Positions 8,780 through 17,550 of a DNA stretch of 64,000 bases are shown piece after piece. Origin of the DNA: Sinorhizobium sp. 6-70 (GTDB lineage Bacteria > Pseudomonadota > Alphaproteobacteria > Rhizobiales > Rhizobiaceae); contig NZ_JASKLS010000004.1 in assembly GCF_030124375.1 (NCBI RefSeq), positions 62,001 through 126,000 on the forward strand. Reading direction: 5' to 3'. Within the stretch, counting starts at the first letter, position 1. Every line of letters begins with the position of its first letter. Under the pieces are notes generated by a model. It was not told the origin of the DNA. It worked only from the letters and a program-made list of their open reading frames with translations, and searched no databases. A program made the translations under genes and the position numbers.

Positions 8780-9664
8780 TCACACCCGCATCGCCTCGAT
8801 CACCGCCCGCAGCCCGGCGGAAATGTTCCGGCGGCTCGGATAGTAGAGGTAGAACCAGTCCTCCGGCGGACACCATTCATCGAGGCAGCGGATCAGCCTG
8901 CCATCAATGATCTCGCGCTGCGCGCGGTTTTCCCAGACATAGGCGAGCGTCACGCCGGAGAGCGCTAACTGTACCATGAGTTCCTGGTCGTCGAGTGCGA
9001 CCGGTCCGCTCGGGTGAAAGGCGACGGTCTCGCCGCCGCGTTCGAATTCCCAAGGGTAGCGCACACCGCTCGGATACATGTTTTGGACGCAGACATGATC
9101 CTTCAGCTCGTGCGGCGTCTGCGGGATGTCCCGCTCCCGGAAATAATCCGGTGCGCCGACGACCGCGAAGCGCAGCCGGGGCTTGATCTTCACCGCCACC
9201 ATACCTTCCCGAAGACTCTCGCCGAGGCGGATGCCGGCGTCGAAACCTTCCTCGACGATATCCACCAGCCGGTCGGTCGCGGAGATCTCGAGCTCCAGAT
9301 TGGGATTGTCCCGGATGAGCGGCCCCATCACCCGCCCCAGGATGAATGGGGCGACCGAATTCGGGACATTGATGCGCACCTTGCCGAACGGCGTGTCGCG
9401 AAACCTGTTGAGCGCGTCGAGCGCCGATCCGATGTCGCCGAAGGCCGGGGTGAGATACGCCTGAAGCATTGTGCCGGCATCGGTAAGCGAGACGCTGCGG
9501 GTCGTACGATTGAGCAGCCGAAGCCCGATCCGTTCCTCGAGGTTGCTGACGGCATGGCTGATCGCCGAGGCGGTGACGCCACGCTCCTCGGCGGCCTTCC
9601 GGAAGCTTCGGTGCCGGGCGACGGCGTCGAAGGCCGCGAGTTCTGACAGGTCGGTTGCGCGCAT
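8780..9664 (-). CDS. LysR-family transcriptional regulator
   Basis: The 294-residue protein has an N-terminal winged helix (residues about 4-62, including [20 protein letters not shown]) and a C-terminal substrate-binding-type effector domain. It is of the AaeR/DmlR-like group that often controls a neighbouring oxidoreductase. It is divergent from the tandem SDR genes at 9810 and 10716, which are its probable targets. A TCTCA/TGAGA operator sits directly in front of its start codon and would allow autoregulation. Confidence 0.92.
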   Translation of the reverse strand: MRATDLSELAAFDAVARHRSFRKAAEERGVTASAISHAVSNLEERIGLRLLNRTTRSVSLTDAGTMLQAYLTPAFGDIGSALDALNRFRDTPFGKVRINVPNSVAPFILGRVMGPLIRDNPNLELEISATDRLVDIVEEGFDAGIRLGESLREGMVAVKIKPRLRFAVVGAPDYFRERDIPQTPHELKDHVCVQNMYPSGVRYPWEFERGGETVAFHPSGPVALDDQELMVQLALSGVTLAYVWENRAQREIIDGRLIRCLDEWCPPEDWFYLYYPSRRNISAGLRAVIEAMRV

Positions 9665-9671
9665 AGATGAA

Positions 9672-9701
9672 TCTCACTCAGCATTGTTGAGAGAATTCTC
9701 A
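9672..9701. promoter_or_regulatory. Probable LysR operator: TCTCA-N11-TGAGA-N4-TCTCA
   Basis: Three copies of one half-site are read directly: TCTCA at 9672-9676, TGAGA at 9688-9692 and TCTCA at 9697-9701. The first pair is separated by 11 bases and forms the T-N11-A style dyad of LysR sites; the second pair forms a closer dyad around GAGAATTCTC. The element lies eight bases before the LysR start codon and about 110 bases before the first SDR gene. Assignment to this LysR protein is inference. Confidence 0.6.
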
Positions 9702-9809
9702 TTCTAATCATGCAAATCGAATTGCGCCATTCTCCCCTTGTCGCCACGGGCAAGTCAGCCCCGGCCTCGAAGGATTTCATGCTCATCCGATCAGGGAAGG
9801 AGTTCGCAA

Positions 9810-10655
9810 ATGGCACAGACATGGTTCATCACAGGCTGCTCGACCGGCTTTGGCCGCGCGCTCGCACAGCACGTCATCGCGCTCGGCCACAATGTCGTCG
9901 TCACGGCTCGTGGCGCGGCGCAGGTTGCCGATCTTGCGGCGATCGCACCGGACCGCACGCTCGCTCTCGCGCTCGATGTGACGAAGGCGGACGACATTGC
10001 TGAGGCCACACGCGCCGCCGAGCAACGCTTCGGTCGCATCGACGTTCTCGTCAACAATGCCGGTGTCGGTTATTTCGGCGCCTTCGAGGAGAGCAACATG
10101 GATGCGGTCCGCGCCATGTTCGAGGTCAATGTCTGGGGCCTCGCCAACATGACGCGCGCGGTCCTGCCCGGCATGCGCCGGCGACGCTCGGGGACGATCG
10201 TCAATATTTCGTCGGTCGGCGGCCTGCGATCGGTACCGTCGCTGAGTTTCTACGCCGCCTCCAAATTCGCTGTCGAGGCTTTGTCCGAGGGGCTGTCGAA
10301 GGAGACGGAGCCTCTCGGCATCAAGGTGCTCATCGTCGAGCCCGGTCCTTTCCGCACCGATTGGGCGGGACGTTCCGCCGGCGAGGCCAGCGTCTCGATC
10401 AACGACTACGAGGACACGGCAGGTGCCGTCTGGCGCAGGATCAGGGGGTACAGCGGCAAGCAACCCGGCGATCCGGAACGGGCGGCGCGCGCGATCGTCA
10501 TGGCTGTCAATGCCGCCGAACCGCCGCTGCGGCTGCTGCTCGGCCGTGAGGCTCTCGCCGGTGCTCGGGCGAAGCTCGATGCCTTGCGCAAGGTTTTCGA
10601 TGCCTGGGCCGAAGTGACCGAAGGGGCCGACTTCCCCGCCACCGAAACGAACTGA
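9810..10655 (+). CDS. Short-chain dehydrogenase/reductase (first of a tandem pair)
   Basis: A 281-residue classical SDR with the cofactor motif TGCSTGFG at residues 8-15, NNAGVG near residue 85, and the catalytic Ser-Tyr-Lys set in ISSVGG and YAASK. The start ATG at 9810 is preceded by GGGAAGG; the frame is open further upstream, but that part overlaps the LysR control region. A close paralogue follows at 10716. The substrate is unknown. Regulation by the divergent LysR protein is likely. Confidence 0.9.
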   Translation: MAQTWFITGCSTGFGRALAQHVIALGHNVVVTARGAAQVADLAAIAPDRTLALALDVTKADDIAEATRAAEQRFGRIDVLVNNAGVGYFGAFEESNMDAVRAMFEVNVWGLANMTRAVLPGMRRRRSGTIVNISSVGGLRSVPSLSFYAASKFAVEALSEGLSKETEPLGIKVLIVEPGPFRTDWAGRSAGEASVSINDYEDTAGAVWRRIRGYSGKQPGDPERAARAIVMAVNAAEPPLRLLLGREALAGARAKLDALRKVFDAWAEVTEGADFPATETN

Positions 10656-10715
10656 CCGAAACTCGAACAGACCTTCCATCTCCAACTCACCTTGACTCAA
10701 GGAAAGGACTTTCTC

Positions 10716-11558
10716 ATGCGTATCTGGTTCATCACAGGTGCCTCCCGCGGCTTTGGCTCGCTCATCACGAAAGAGGCACTCAGTGCCGGAGATGCGGTGG
10801 TCGCCACGGCGCGCCGCGTCGAAACCCTCGATGCCCTCGGCCAGCACGAAAACCTGCTGAAGTTGGCCCTCGACGTCACCAATGAGGAACAGGCCCGGGC
10901 GGCAGCCGCGGCGGCGGTGGAGCGCTTCGGCCGGATCGACGTCCTGCTCAACAATGCCGGTTACGGCCTGCTCGGCGCCGTCGAGGAAGCGACGGCGCAA
11001 GAAATCGAAAAGATCTATCGCACTAACGTTTTCGGCGTCCTCGCCGTCACCCGTGCCGTGCTTCCGCAAATGCGGCGCCAGCGGTCGGGCCACATCATCA
11101 ACATCTCGTCGATCGGCGGCTATGTGGCCTATACCGGCTGGGGCGTCTACGGCTCGACCAAATTCGCGATCGAAGGGTTGACCGAGGCGCTTGCGCAGGA
11201 ATTGGCGCCGCTCGGCATCAAGGCGACGGTGGTCGAGCCGGGCTTCTTCCGCACCGACTTCCTCGACGACCAGTCTCTGGCGGTGAGCCCGTTGTCGATC
11301 CCGGACTATAGCGAGACGGTCGGCGCCATGCGTGATTTCGCCAAGACCGCAAACCACGCCCAGCCGGGCGATCCGGCACGGTTCGCAAAGGCCATGGTCC
11401 AACTCGCCCATGCCGACAACCCGCCGCTGCGCATGCCCTTCGGCAGCGACACCGTCGCCGCGATCGAGACCAAGAATGCCCATGTCGCCGACGAACTCGC
11501 CGCCTGGCGGGAACTCGCCGTATCGACCGACTTTCCGAAGGAGAGTGCGTCCGCCTGA
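10716..11558 (+). CDS. Short-chain dehydrogenase/reductase (second of a tandem pair)
   Basis: The 280-residue SDR has TGASRGFG at residues 7-14, NNAGYG, ISSIGG and the catalytic YGSTK. It shares the overall plan and many residues with the SDR immediately upstream, including the C-terminal segment after QPGDP, so the pair looks like a tandem duplication. The start ATG at 10716 follows AAGGAAAGGA. A strong hairpin at 11596-11622 ends the unit. Confidence 0.9.
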   Translation: MRIWFITGASRGFGSLITKEALSAGDAVVATARRVETLDALGQHENLLKLALDVTNEEQARAAAAAAVERFGRIDVLLNNAGYGLLGAVEEATAQEIEKIYRTNVFGVLAVTRAVLPQMRRQRSGHIINISSIGGYVAYTGWGVYGSTKFAIEGLTEALAQELAPLGIKATVVEPGFFRTDFLDDQSLAVSPLSIPDYSETVGAMRDFAKTANHAQPGDPARFAKAMVQLAHADNPPLRMPFGSDTVAAIETKNAHVADELAAWRELAVSTDFPKESASA

Positions 11559-11595
11559 CGACCGGCCGAATTGCGTAGTTTCAAAGATCTGGAGA

Positions 11596-11622
11596 CCGGC
11601 GGCCGCGTAAAGCGGCCGCCGG
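11596..11622 (+). terminator. Strong stem-loop terminator after the SDR pair
   Basis: There is a perfect 11-bp stem, CCGGCGGCCGC with its complement, around the five-base loop GTAAA, 38 bases after the second SDR stop. No long T run follows, so it may act with Rho or mainly protect the mRNA end. Confidence 0.6.
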
Positions 11623-11762
11623 CCTAATCTTGTGCCCGGTACAATCTCCTATCCCGCCGCTCCCGCCTGCATTTGCGACTGCCATTCTTCGTTGACTTCG
11701 CAGGTGATCAGAGGAAAATGTTTCCCCTGATACGTCACTACGTAACATCAAGGGTGCCTACG

Positions 11763-12233
11763 ATGACGATCGCAAGGAAACTTCAGGACTATATTGAAGG
11801 CGAGGGTGTGAGCTACGACATCGTCGCTCATCACCGCACGGCAACCACCAGTCAGTCGGCGCAGGCGGCGCATGTTCCGGGCAGCAGGCTGGCCAAATCC
11901 GTGGTCGTGCATCACGAAATGGGCTACTTTCTCGCCGTGGTTCCGAGCACGCATCGGATCGAGCTCTCCACATTGCAGGACGTGATGAATAGGCGTCTTG
12001 GTCTCGCCTCGGAGGAGGAGGTCAGCACGCTTTTCGCCGATTGCGACACCGGCGCGGTGCCTCCCATCGGATCGGCCTACAATGTGCCGGTGGTCCTTGA
12101 CGAAAGTCTCGGCAACGTCAGTGACGTCTATTTCGAAGGCGGCGACCACAAAACACTGGTGCATGTCAGCGGACCAAACTTCCGCAGCCTGATGAAGGAT
12201 GCGCAGGTCGCCCGCTTCAGCCACCCGTCGTAA
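11763..12233 (+). CDS. YbaK/EbsC-family aminoacyl-tRNA deacylase (ProX-like)
   Basis: A 156-residue protein of the YbaK/aminoacyl-tRNA editing superfamily. It shows the conserved lysine in RLAKSVVVHH, the GAVPPIG loop and a central DVYFEGG segment. Family members hydrolyse mischarged tRNAs such as Ala- or Cys-tRNA(Pro) in trans. The ATG at 11763 is preferred; the frame stays open upstream without a convincing ribosome site. It stands alone between the SDR terminator and an apparently empty 296-base gap (12234-12529). Confidence 0.82.
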   Translation: MTIARKLQDYIEGEGVSYDIVAHHRTATTSQSAQAAHVPGSRLAKSVVVHHEMGYFLAVVPSTHRIELSTLQDVMNRRLGLASEEEVSTLFADCDTGAVPPIGSAYNVPVVLDESLGNVSDVYFEGGDHKTLVHVSGPNFRSLMKDAQVARFSHPS

Positions 12234-12529
12234 GGGTTAGGATCCCCGGTCGAGTCTTGGCAACCGGGCGCCCAACTGGCGCTACCGAGGCTTGGCCGCG
12301 CGTGTATGACATGGCGTAGGGAGGCTGCGCCGTGTTACGTTCACGCCCGATGGAACAGGCTCCGATTGCGGGCACGCGTGCCATACAGCCGTAGAGGCGA
12401 AGGACTACATTTTTCACTCGTATCAGAAACGGTGACCCGGACGCGGTGAACACGGAGAGCAGCTTCCACCGTCAGCCTGCGGTCGTGTTGTGCGCTTAAC
12501 ATGGCGCTGTGGGCAGCGCCATGGAGCCG

Positions 12530-13459
12530 TCACAGCACCAGTTCCCAATTCTGCCCGACCAGATCGCGCCCGAAGCTATGGTGCTTCTCCTCGTGCACGA
12601 GATGAAAACCTGTCGTCTGGTAGATGTGCCTTGCGGCGGTCAGTATGTCATTGGTCCAAAGGGTGACCTTCGAATACCCCGCCTGTCGCGCAAAGCGGAT
12701 GCATTCCTCGACGAGCCGACGGCCGATGCCGAGACCGCGTGCGCTTGGCTCGGTGTAGAGAAGGCGGAGCTTGCCGACGGTCGCCGACTCTTCGACCAGG
12801 AATACCGAACCGACGATCTCGCCCTCGCGCTCCGCGACCCAGCATCGCTCGCGGCTCGGTTTGAAGTTCTGAATGAAATCGGCCGTGATCTGGGCGACGA
12901 GAGCCTCAAAAGTCTCATCCCATCCGTATTCCTGTGCATAAAGCACGCCGTGGCGATGGACGATCCAGCCCATGTCTCCCGGCTGATGCGTGCGCAGGAT
13001 ATAGGGGACGCGAGCAGGTTCCGGGGCACCCCCAAGCAGTCGCTCGGCCTCGGCAAGTGCCGCAGCGAGATTCCGCCGCTCCGGCAGTGAGAGGCGATCG
13101 AGCATGGCGCTCACCTCGTCACGCGAGCGCGCGTCGATGGCCGCGAAGCTCTCGCGGCCTGCCGGGGTAAGCGAGATCAGAACCTGCCGCCCGTCCTCCT
13201 GCGATGGGCTTTTCGAGACGAGGCCGCGCTCTTCCAGGCCGCGCAAGAGGCGGCTCAGATATCCGGAATCGAGCTCGAGCTCGGCTCCAAGCTCCTTTGC
13301 TGTCGATGTCTTCCGCTGCGCGAGCTCGTAGACGAGGCGGCCCTCGGCGAGGGACAGGGGGCCGCCAAGCAGGCCCTCGTGCAGCAGACCGATGCGGCGT
13401 GTGTAGAAACGGCTGAAGCGGCGCACCGCGGCCACATCTTCCCGATCGATCTGCGGCAT
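12530..13459 (-). CDS. MarR-GNAT fusion: helix-turn-helix regulator with acetyltransferase domain
   Basis: The 309-residue protein joins two domains. The N-terminal MarR winged helix covers residues about 1-145 (ELGAELELDSGYLSRLLRGL is the recognition region). The C-terminal GNAT acetyltransferase covers about 155-305, with the acetyl-CoA loop in EPSARGLGIGRRLV. MarR-GNAT fusions are a known but poorly characterised class; the acetyl acceptor is unknown. Three regularly spaced palindromes immediately upstream (13476-13527) are probable operators for its own control. It is the last gene of a minus-strand run that begins with another MarR gene. Confidence 0.9.
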   Translation of the reverse strand: MPQIDREDVAAVRRFSRFYTRRIGLLHEGLLGGPLSLAEGRLVYELAQRKTSTAKELGAELELDSGYLSRLLRGLEERGLVSKSPSQEDGRQVLISLTPAGRESFAAIDARSRDEVSAMLDRLSLPERRNLAAALAEAERLLGGAPEPARVPYILRTHQPGDMGWIVHRHGVLYAQEYGWDETFEALVAQITADFIQNFKPSRERCWVAEREGEIVGSVFLVEESATVGKLRLLYTEPSARGLGIGRRLVEECIRFARQAGYSKVTLWTNDILTAARHIYQTTGFHLVHEEKHHSFGRDLVGQNWELVL

Positions 13460-13475
13460 GGCATACCTATTTAGT

Positions 13476-13527
13476 TGACATTGTCAGATATATCGCTGAC
13501 TTTGTCATGAAGTATCTGACAATGTCA
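13476..13527. promoter_or_regulatory. Array of three TGACNNNGTCA palindromes (operators of the MarR-GNAT gene)
   Basis: Three 11-bp palindromes are read directly: TGACATTGTCA at 13476-13486, TGACTTTGTCA at 13497-13507 and TGACAATGTCA at 13517-13527. Their starts are 21 and 20 bases apart, about two helical turns, so three dimers would line up on one face of the DNA. The outer two are also inverted repeats of each other, extending to TTGACATTGTCAGATA. The array fills the 69-base gap between the thioesterase stop and the MarR-GNAT start. Confidence 0.75.
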
Positions 13528-13528
13528 A

Positions 13529-13966
13529 CTATCTGGCTTGGACCGCCTTGTCGGCCAGCCGCCGGGTGAAGCGGTTCAGATCGATGATGGCGCGGCGATG
13601 GGTCCCTTCGCCGATCAGGCCAGCTTCGTCGCAGCAGGAGACTTTGAAAAGAAGCGACCTTTCGTTCACCGCAATCAGCTCGACGTCTGCGATCACCGAC
13701 ATGCCGACGGGGGTTGGCGCGACATGGCTGACATCGACATGGGTGCCGACGGTATGTTGTTCGTCCGTGAGGTAGGGGCGCAACGCTTCGATGCAGGTCT
13801 GCTCGATGAAGCCGATCATCATCGCCGTCGCGAACACCGGCGGCATATCCCTGAAGCCCGGCCAAGCGTCATCGACCTCGGGCACGGTATGAAACGGTGT
13901 GACGGTCAGGCGTTCGCAATGCCGCAGGCCAGCCCGGAGTGTCGGCAGCTCCGTGGTGTCGCTCAT
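13529..13966 (-). CDS. Hotdog-fold thioesterase (fluoroacetyl-CoA thioesterase-like)
   Basis: A 145-residue protein resembling FlK-type single-domain hotdog thioesterases. The supporting features are the early PEVDDAWPGF/PPVFATAMMIGFIEQTC region, GTHVDVSHVAPTPVG, and a C-terminal strand with GEGTHRRAIID. It presumably hydrolyses a small acyl-CoA. Its start overlaps the upstream methyltransferase stop by four bases (ATGA), so the two are translated together. Confidence 0.78.
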   Translation of the reverse strand: MSDTTELPTLRAGLRHCERLTVTPFHTVPEVDDAWPGFRDMPPVFATAMMIGFIEQTCIEALRPYLTDEQHTVGTHVDVSHVAPTPVGMSVIADVELIAVNERSLLFKVSCCDEAGLIGEGTHRRAIIDLNRFTRRLADKAVQAR

Positions 13967-14724
13967 ATCGTCCCCAATCTCATGTTGACGGGCCAGGACA
14001 CTGGCCGCTTCTTCGCCGGATCGCCCCAGAGTTCGGAAATATCCCGGACGAAGGCAGCGAGAACGTCCTCGCGACCGGCGTCGTTAACACGGCGCACGGC
14101 GGACCATGTTGACAGGTAGCCGAGGAATTCGCCGAGTTCCCAAGCCCGGCAGATTTCCATCTCTGGCGCAGTGCGCTCACCGAAAGGGAAGCTGATATCG
14201 GCGTAGCCGGTGTCCACCAGCTTGCGCTCGGGCGGCCAATAGGGGCCGATCTCGTTGCGGTAGAAATCAATGAACCGCTCCTGAAGATCGTCCGGTTCCA
14301 GCCGCAGGACCCCGTAGCTGATGAGCGCAATAACTGCGTTCTTAGCGGCGATCCGGCGAGCCTCGGCATAAAAGGCCGGCAGATCGAACCAGTGAGCGGC
14401 CTGCGCCGCAGTGATGAGGCTGACTGCGTTGTCCGGAAGGGGCAGTTTCTCGGCCGGTGCGCAGAGGTATCGCACCTTGTCCTCAGTCCGCGCATTGGCG
14501 ATCTGGTCTTCGCTGGGATCGAGCCCAATGACGCTGTCGAAATAGGTCGCCAATTGCCGGGTCAGCTGCCCACTGCCGCAGCCGACATCGACGGCCATCT
14601 CACGGGAGGGGGCAATTCCGGCAAGAAACGCCGAGAGCCCGGCGGGGTACTCCGGCCTGAACCGTGCATAGGCGTTGCCTCCTGCATCGAACCAGTTCTT
14701 GCGCGGTGTGGTGTCATTCGGCAT
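13963..14724 (-). CDS. Class I SAM-dependent methyltransferase (Methyltransf_11 type)
   Basis: A 253-residue soluble methyltransferase. Motif I is AVDVGCGSGQLT at residues about 41-52, followed by GLDPSEDQI and a motif with AAQAAHWFDLPAFYAEARR. Homologues act on small molecules (trans-aconitate-like group), but the substrate is not fixed by sequence. The start lies inside the MarR gene (11-base overlap), and its stop overlaps the thioesterase start. The three therefore form a coupled unit MarR, methyltransferase, thioesterase. Confidence 0.85.
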   Translation of the reverse strand: MPNDTTPRKNWFDAGGNAYARFRPEYPAGLSAFLAGIAPSREMAVDVGCGSGQLTRQLATYFDSVIGLDPSEDQIANARTEDKVRYLCAPAEKLPLPDNAVSLITAAQAAHWFDLPAFYAEARRIAAKNAVIALISYGVLRLEPDDLQERFIDFYRNEIGPYWPPERKLVDTGYADISFPFGERTAPEMEICRAWELGEFLGYLSTWSAVRRVNDAGREDVLAAFVRDISELWGDPAKKRPVSWPVNMRLGTI

Positions 14725-15208
14725 CGATGTGATCCTCGTTTGCGTGGTGTGCGGCGGCGACCCTCAGTCGAGCGCCAAATCCCTGGCGCTCCAGCGCGCG
14801 CGCCGTCTTTGCCAGCACCTCAAGAAGCGGATGGCCGATCTCCTTCTCCAGCGCACCTATGGCTGCGAAGGTGGTCGCCCAGTGGGGTTCAAGCCTCTTC
14901 AGCAGTTCCCGGCCGCGAGCCGTCAGGTGAACACCGTTCTTGCGCCCATCCTCCAGCCGATGGCGTGCCACCAGGCCATCGGCCTCCATCAGCCTCACCG
15001 ACTGGCTGATCGCGCCCTGGGTGAGGCTGCTCAGGGAAGTGATTTCAGTGACAGTTTCTGCTCCGGCGCTGAGCGCGCGCATGACCGGAGTGTATCTGGC
15101 GCGATAAGAAAGCCTCATGGCGCGGTACTCTTCCTCCGCACCCTGATCGACCAGTTCTCCGACATAGCGGAGCAATTCACCGAGACCCGGCATCTGTTTT
15201 TCGCTCAT
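14714..15208 (-). CDS. MarR-family transcriptional regulator
   Basis: A 164-residue MarR protein with a winged-helix segment (EITSLSSLTQGAISQSVRLM) and a wing with VARHRLEDGRKNGVHLTARG. It heads the methyltransferase/thioesterase unit. A 26-bp perfect palindrome lies seven bases upstream of its ATG and is the obvious autoregulatory operator. Confidence 0.9.
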   Translation of the reverse strand: MSEKQMPGLGELLRYVGELVDQGAEEEYRAMRLSYRARYTPVMRALSAGAETVTEITSLSSLTQGAISQSVRLMEADGLVARHRLEDGRKNGVHLTARGRELLKRLEPHWATTFAAIGALEKEIGHPLLEVLAKTARALERQGFGARLRVAAAHHANEDHIDAE

Positions 15209-15214
15209 GGCCGC

Positions 15215-15240
15215 AAATTACATTAGCGCTAATGTAATTT
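15215..15240. promoter_or_regulatory. 26-bp perfect palindrome, operator of the MarR regulator
   Basis: The left arm AAATTACATTAGC is followed immediately by its exact reverse complement, with no spacer. It begins seven bases upstream of the MarR start codon, so a bound dimer would block initiation. The AT-rich sequence stands out from the GC-rich surroundings. Confidence 0.8.
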
Positions 15241-15297
15241 CAAGCGCGAGCTTTCGGTGCGTTTCGTGATCGCCGGATCGACCGGTGAACAGCGCGC

Positions 15298-15849
15298 TCA
15301 TGTCAAAGCGCGGACTCCAGCAGCAACCTCGGCCAAGTCGTCGTTGAGCTGGTGGTCGCGGCCTTGGAGCCGATGCACGATCGCGCCGGGTATCGCTCTT
15401 TCATAGAGATCGACATGCGCGAACGGCGCAGTGTCGTCCTCGCTGCCATGATAGAGATAGACCGGCGTCTTTGGCGGCAATCGCGCGCCGAGTTCGGCCG
15501 TTGGCTCGATGTCTTCACTCGGCCACCCGCCAGCGCCAACAAAGGGCGCCGCGATGAGAAATACGCCAGCAAGCTTCCGGTTCGGTGGCGCCTCTGCGAG
15601 GGCGTTGATCAGAACCGTTCCGCCAATGGAGTGGCCAATCACTATCGCGCCATCATCGAGGCCGCCGATCTCTTGCGCGAGCGCGGCCTTCCATACGGTA
15701 TAGCTGGGATCCGCCTCATTCGGCATGCGCGGGTAGCGGACGTCGTAGCCAAGCCCAAGTTCTCGTCTCAAGCTGTCGACGAGCTTGTTGTCCCATTCAT
15801 CATGGGTCCCTGCGCCTCCGCCTTGTATGAACAGGACTTGCTTCTTCAT
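15298..15849 (-). CDS. Small alpha/beta hydrolase (RBBP9/YdeN-like)
   Basis: A 183-residue serine hydrolase with the N-terminal IQGGGAGTHDEWD, the nucleophile elbow GHSIGG near residue 73, an acidic residue in HGSEDDTAP, and the histidine in QGRDHQL near the C-terminus. The full Ser-Asp-His triad is therefore present. It follows the MFS transporter gene by 12 bases on the same strand, suggesting one transcript. The substrate is unknown. Confidence 0.85.
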   Translation of the reverse strand: MKKQVLFIQGGGAGTHDEWDNKLVDSLRRELGLGYDVRYPRMPNEADPSYTVWKAALAQEIGGLDDGAIVIGHSIGGTVLINALAEAPPNRKLAGVFLIAAPFVGAGGWPSEDIEPTAELGARLPPKTPVYLYHGSEDDTAPFAHVDLYERAIPGAIVHRLQGRDHQLNDDLAEVAAGVRALT

Positions 15850-15861
15850 GGTCGAGGTCCT

Positions 15862-17514
15862 TCAGGCTTGCCCGCTCACGATGTCGTTTGCCGACAGCTC
15901 GCGCGGCACGTATTTCGGCAATCTCGCGGCTGGGAAAATCGACAACAATGAGATGCCCGCCACGATCAAGAACGCCCCCCGCAACGCTCGGAGGCGGGCG
16001 TCCTCGTTGATCGCGATCGCCGTCTCCACCTGGTCCGGCGTCGCCGAGGTCGCGCTGAAGACGCTCCTCAGTTCATCGTTGGTCACGAAGTCGACATCGT
16101 CGAAAAGCACGTGATTGCTGAGCTCGGGCGGCAGCTCGGACTGGCTGAAGGCGGAGGTGAGAAACATGCCCAGCAGCCCTACCGCCACAACGCTGGCGAA
16201 GGCCGCGCCCAGCGCGTTCGAGACGTTGTTCGCCACGCCGCGCAACGCGGCCACGTCGCCGGCGAGGCGCTTGGGCGAGGAGGATACGAGCACGTTGAAA
16301 AGCAAAGTCAGCAGCGTACCCTCGCCGATGCCGACGAGGATCAGGCCCAGAATGACCGTCACGGTGCTCCAGTCGTTGCCGACGGTGAAGGCAACCACCG
16401 CCAGACCGATCGCGATCAGGACGAACGAGGCGGTGCCGAGACTCCGTGGCCCGAAGCGATCATATAATCGCACCGAGAGGACACCGGATGCCGCGATTGC
16501 AGCCGTGTAAGGGAGGATGGCCACCGCAGAGAACAGGGGCGTGCGGCCCTGGATGATCTGCACATAGAGCGGGACAAGAAAACCCACCGCGAGGCCGAGG
16601 CTGCCTGCGGCGAGAAAGGCGATGACGGCACTCTTTTCTTCCCTGCTGTCCAATACCTCCATCGCAAGCAAGGGCTGCCTGTTGGCTGCGACCCGCCTAT
16701 TGGACCACGCGAAGAACGCCTGCCCGAACATTACCCCCAGAAGAATGAGGATCGGCGCCGGCGACAATCCCAGCAGCGAAAACGGCGCCGCGCTCTCCGC
16801 GAGCAGAAGTCCCCACGCCTGAAGATTGTTGAAGCCAAGCAGGATAAGCGCGACAGCGGCCGCCGAGAGGACGACCCCGAACATGTCGATCCTCGTGCCG
16901 GGCTGGCGCGGGATCGGCGCCAGGCGAAAACTCAGGATCAGGACGACGACCGCCAGGGAGACGATCAGCCAATATGAGTAGCGCCAGCTCAGGGCTGTGG
17001 CGAGAAATCCGGCGATGACGAAGGTTACCGCGCTGGCGACCGCGGGGATGCCGGCCAGCACGCCCAGCGCCGTTTCCTGCTGCCGGCCGTGATAATTGGC
17101 GGCGATCAACACCACCAAGGTCGGCACGGCCGCCGCGGCGGCGATTCCCGCGATCGACTGAGCGGCATTCATCGTGCTTGCATCGGTGCTGGTCGCCATC
17201 AACCCCATCGCCGCGCCGTGCACGACGACGCTGACCTGGAGCACGCGGCGCTCACCCGCGAGCTTGCCGATCTTCGCGCCCAGCATGACGAACGCGGCAA
17301 CGAACATCGAGTAGAGGAGAAGCGCGGTCGCTGCGGCGGTCGCCGGCGAACCGAGATCTTGGGAGAGCGGCCCGAGCGAAACGGGCAGGGCGCTGATGTT
17401 GATGGCCATCTGAAGTTGAGCGAGGACGATCACGATCAATGGCAACCAGGGCGCCCGGCCAGCGTGCTGGCCTGCAATGGCGGAGTCGGCGGTCGGGTCC
17501 GATGGGGTTGTCAT
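15862..17514 (-). CDS. MFS transporter, DHA2-like drug/metabolite exporter
   Basis: The roughly 550-residue membrane protein has many hydrophobic segments consistent with 14 helices. The MFS loop pattern is recognisable in GAKIGKLAGERRVLQ and in GFLATALSWRYSYWL. The ATG at 17514-17512 is chosen because GAGTGG precedes it; an in-frame GTG three codons upstream is the alternative. A long extracytoplasmic insert lies near the C-terminus (SELPPELSNHVLFDDVDF). It likely exports small organic compounds together with the downstream hydrolase. Confidence 0.85.
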   Translation of the reverse strand: MTTPSDPTADSAIAGQHAGRAPWLPLIVIVLAQLQMAINISALPVSLGPLSQDLGSPATAAATALLLYSMFVAAFVMLGAKIGKLAGERRVLQVSVVVHGAAMGLMATSTDASTMNAAQSIAGIAAAAAVPTLVVLIAANYHGRQQETALGVLAGIPAVASAVTFVIAGFLATALSWRYSYWLIVSLAVVVLILSFRLAPIPRQPGTRIDMFGVVLSAAAVALILLGFNNLQAWGLLLAESAAPFSLLGLSPAPILILLGVMFGQAFFAWSNRRVAANRQPLLAMEVLDSREEKSAVIAFLAAGSLGLAVGFLVPLYVQIIQGRTPLFSAVAILPYTAAIAASGVLSVRLYDRFGPRSLGTASFVLIAIGLAVVAFTVGNDWSTVTVILGLILVGIGEGTLLTLLFNVLVSSSPKRLAGDVAALRGVANNVSNALGAAFASVVAVGLLGMFLTSAFSQSELPPELSNHVLFDDVDFVTNDELRSVFSATSATPDQVETAIAINEDARLRALRGAFLIVAGISLLSIFPAARLPKYVPRELSANDIVSGQA

Positions 17515-17550
17515 GTGATCCACTCTGAAGCTTCAAAAGCCTGCTATCGG

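Noticed and set aside
9783-11483. A 566-codon open frame on the minus strand across both SDR genes
   Set aside because: It lies antisense to two clear SDR genes and has no recognisable domain; high-GC DNA often keeps this antisense frame open.
12234-12529. A 78-codon minus-strand frame in the gap after the YbaK-type gene
   Set aside because: No ribosome site, no motif and atypical composition; I treat the gap as empty.
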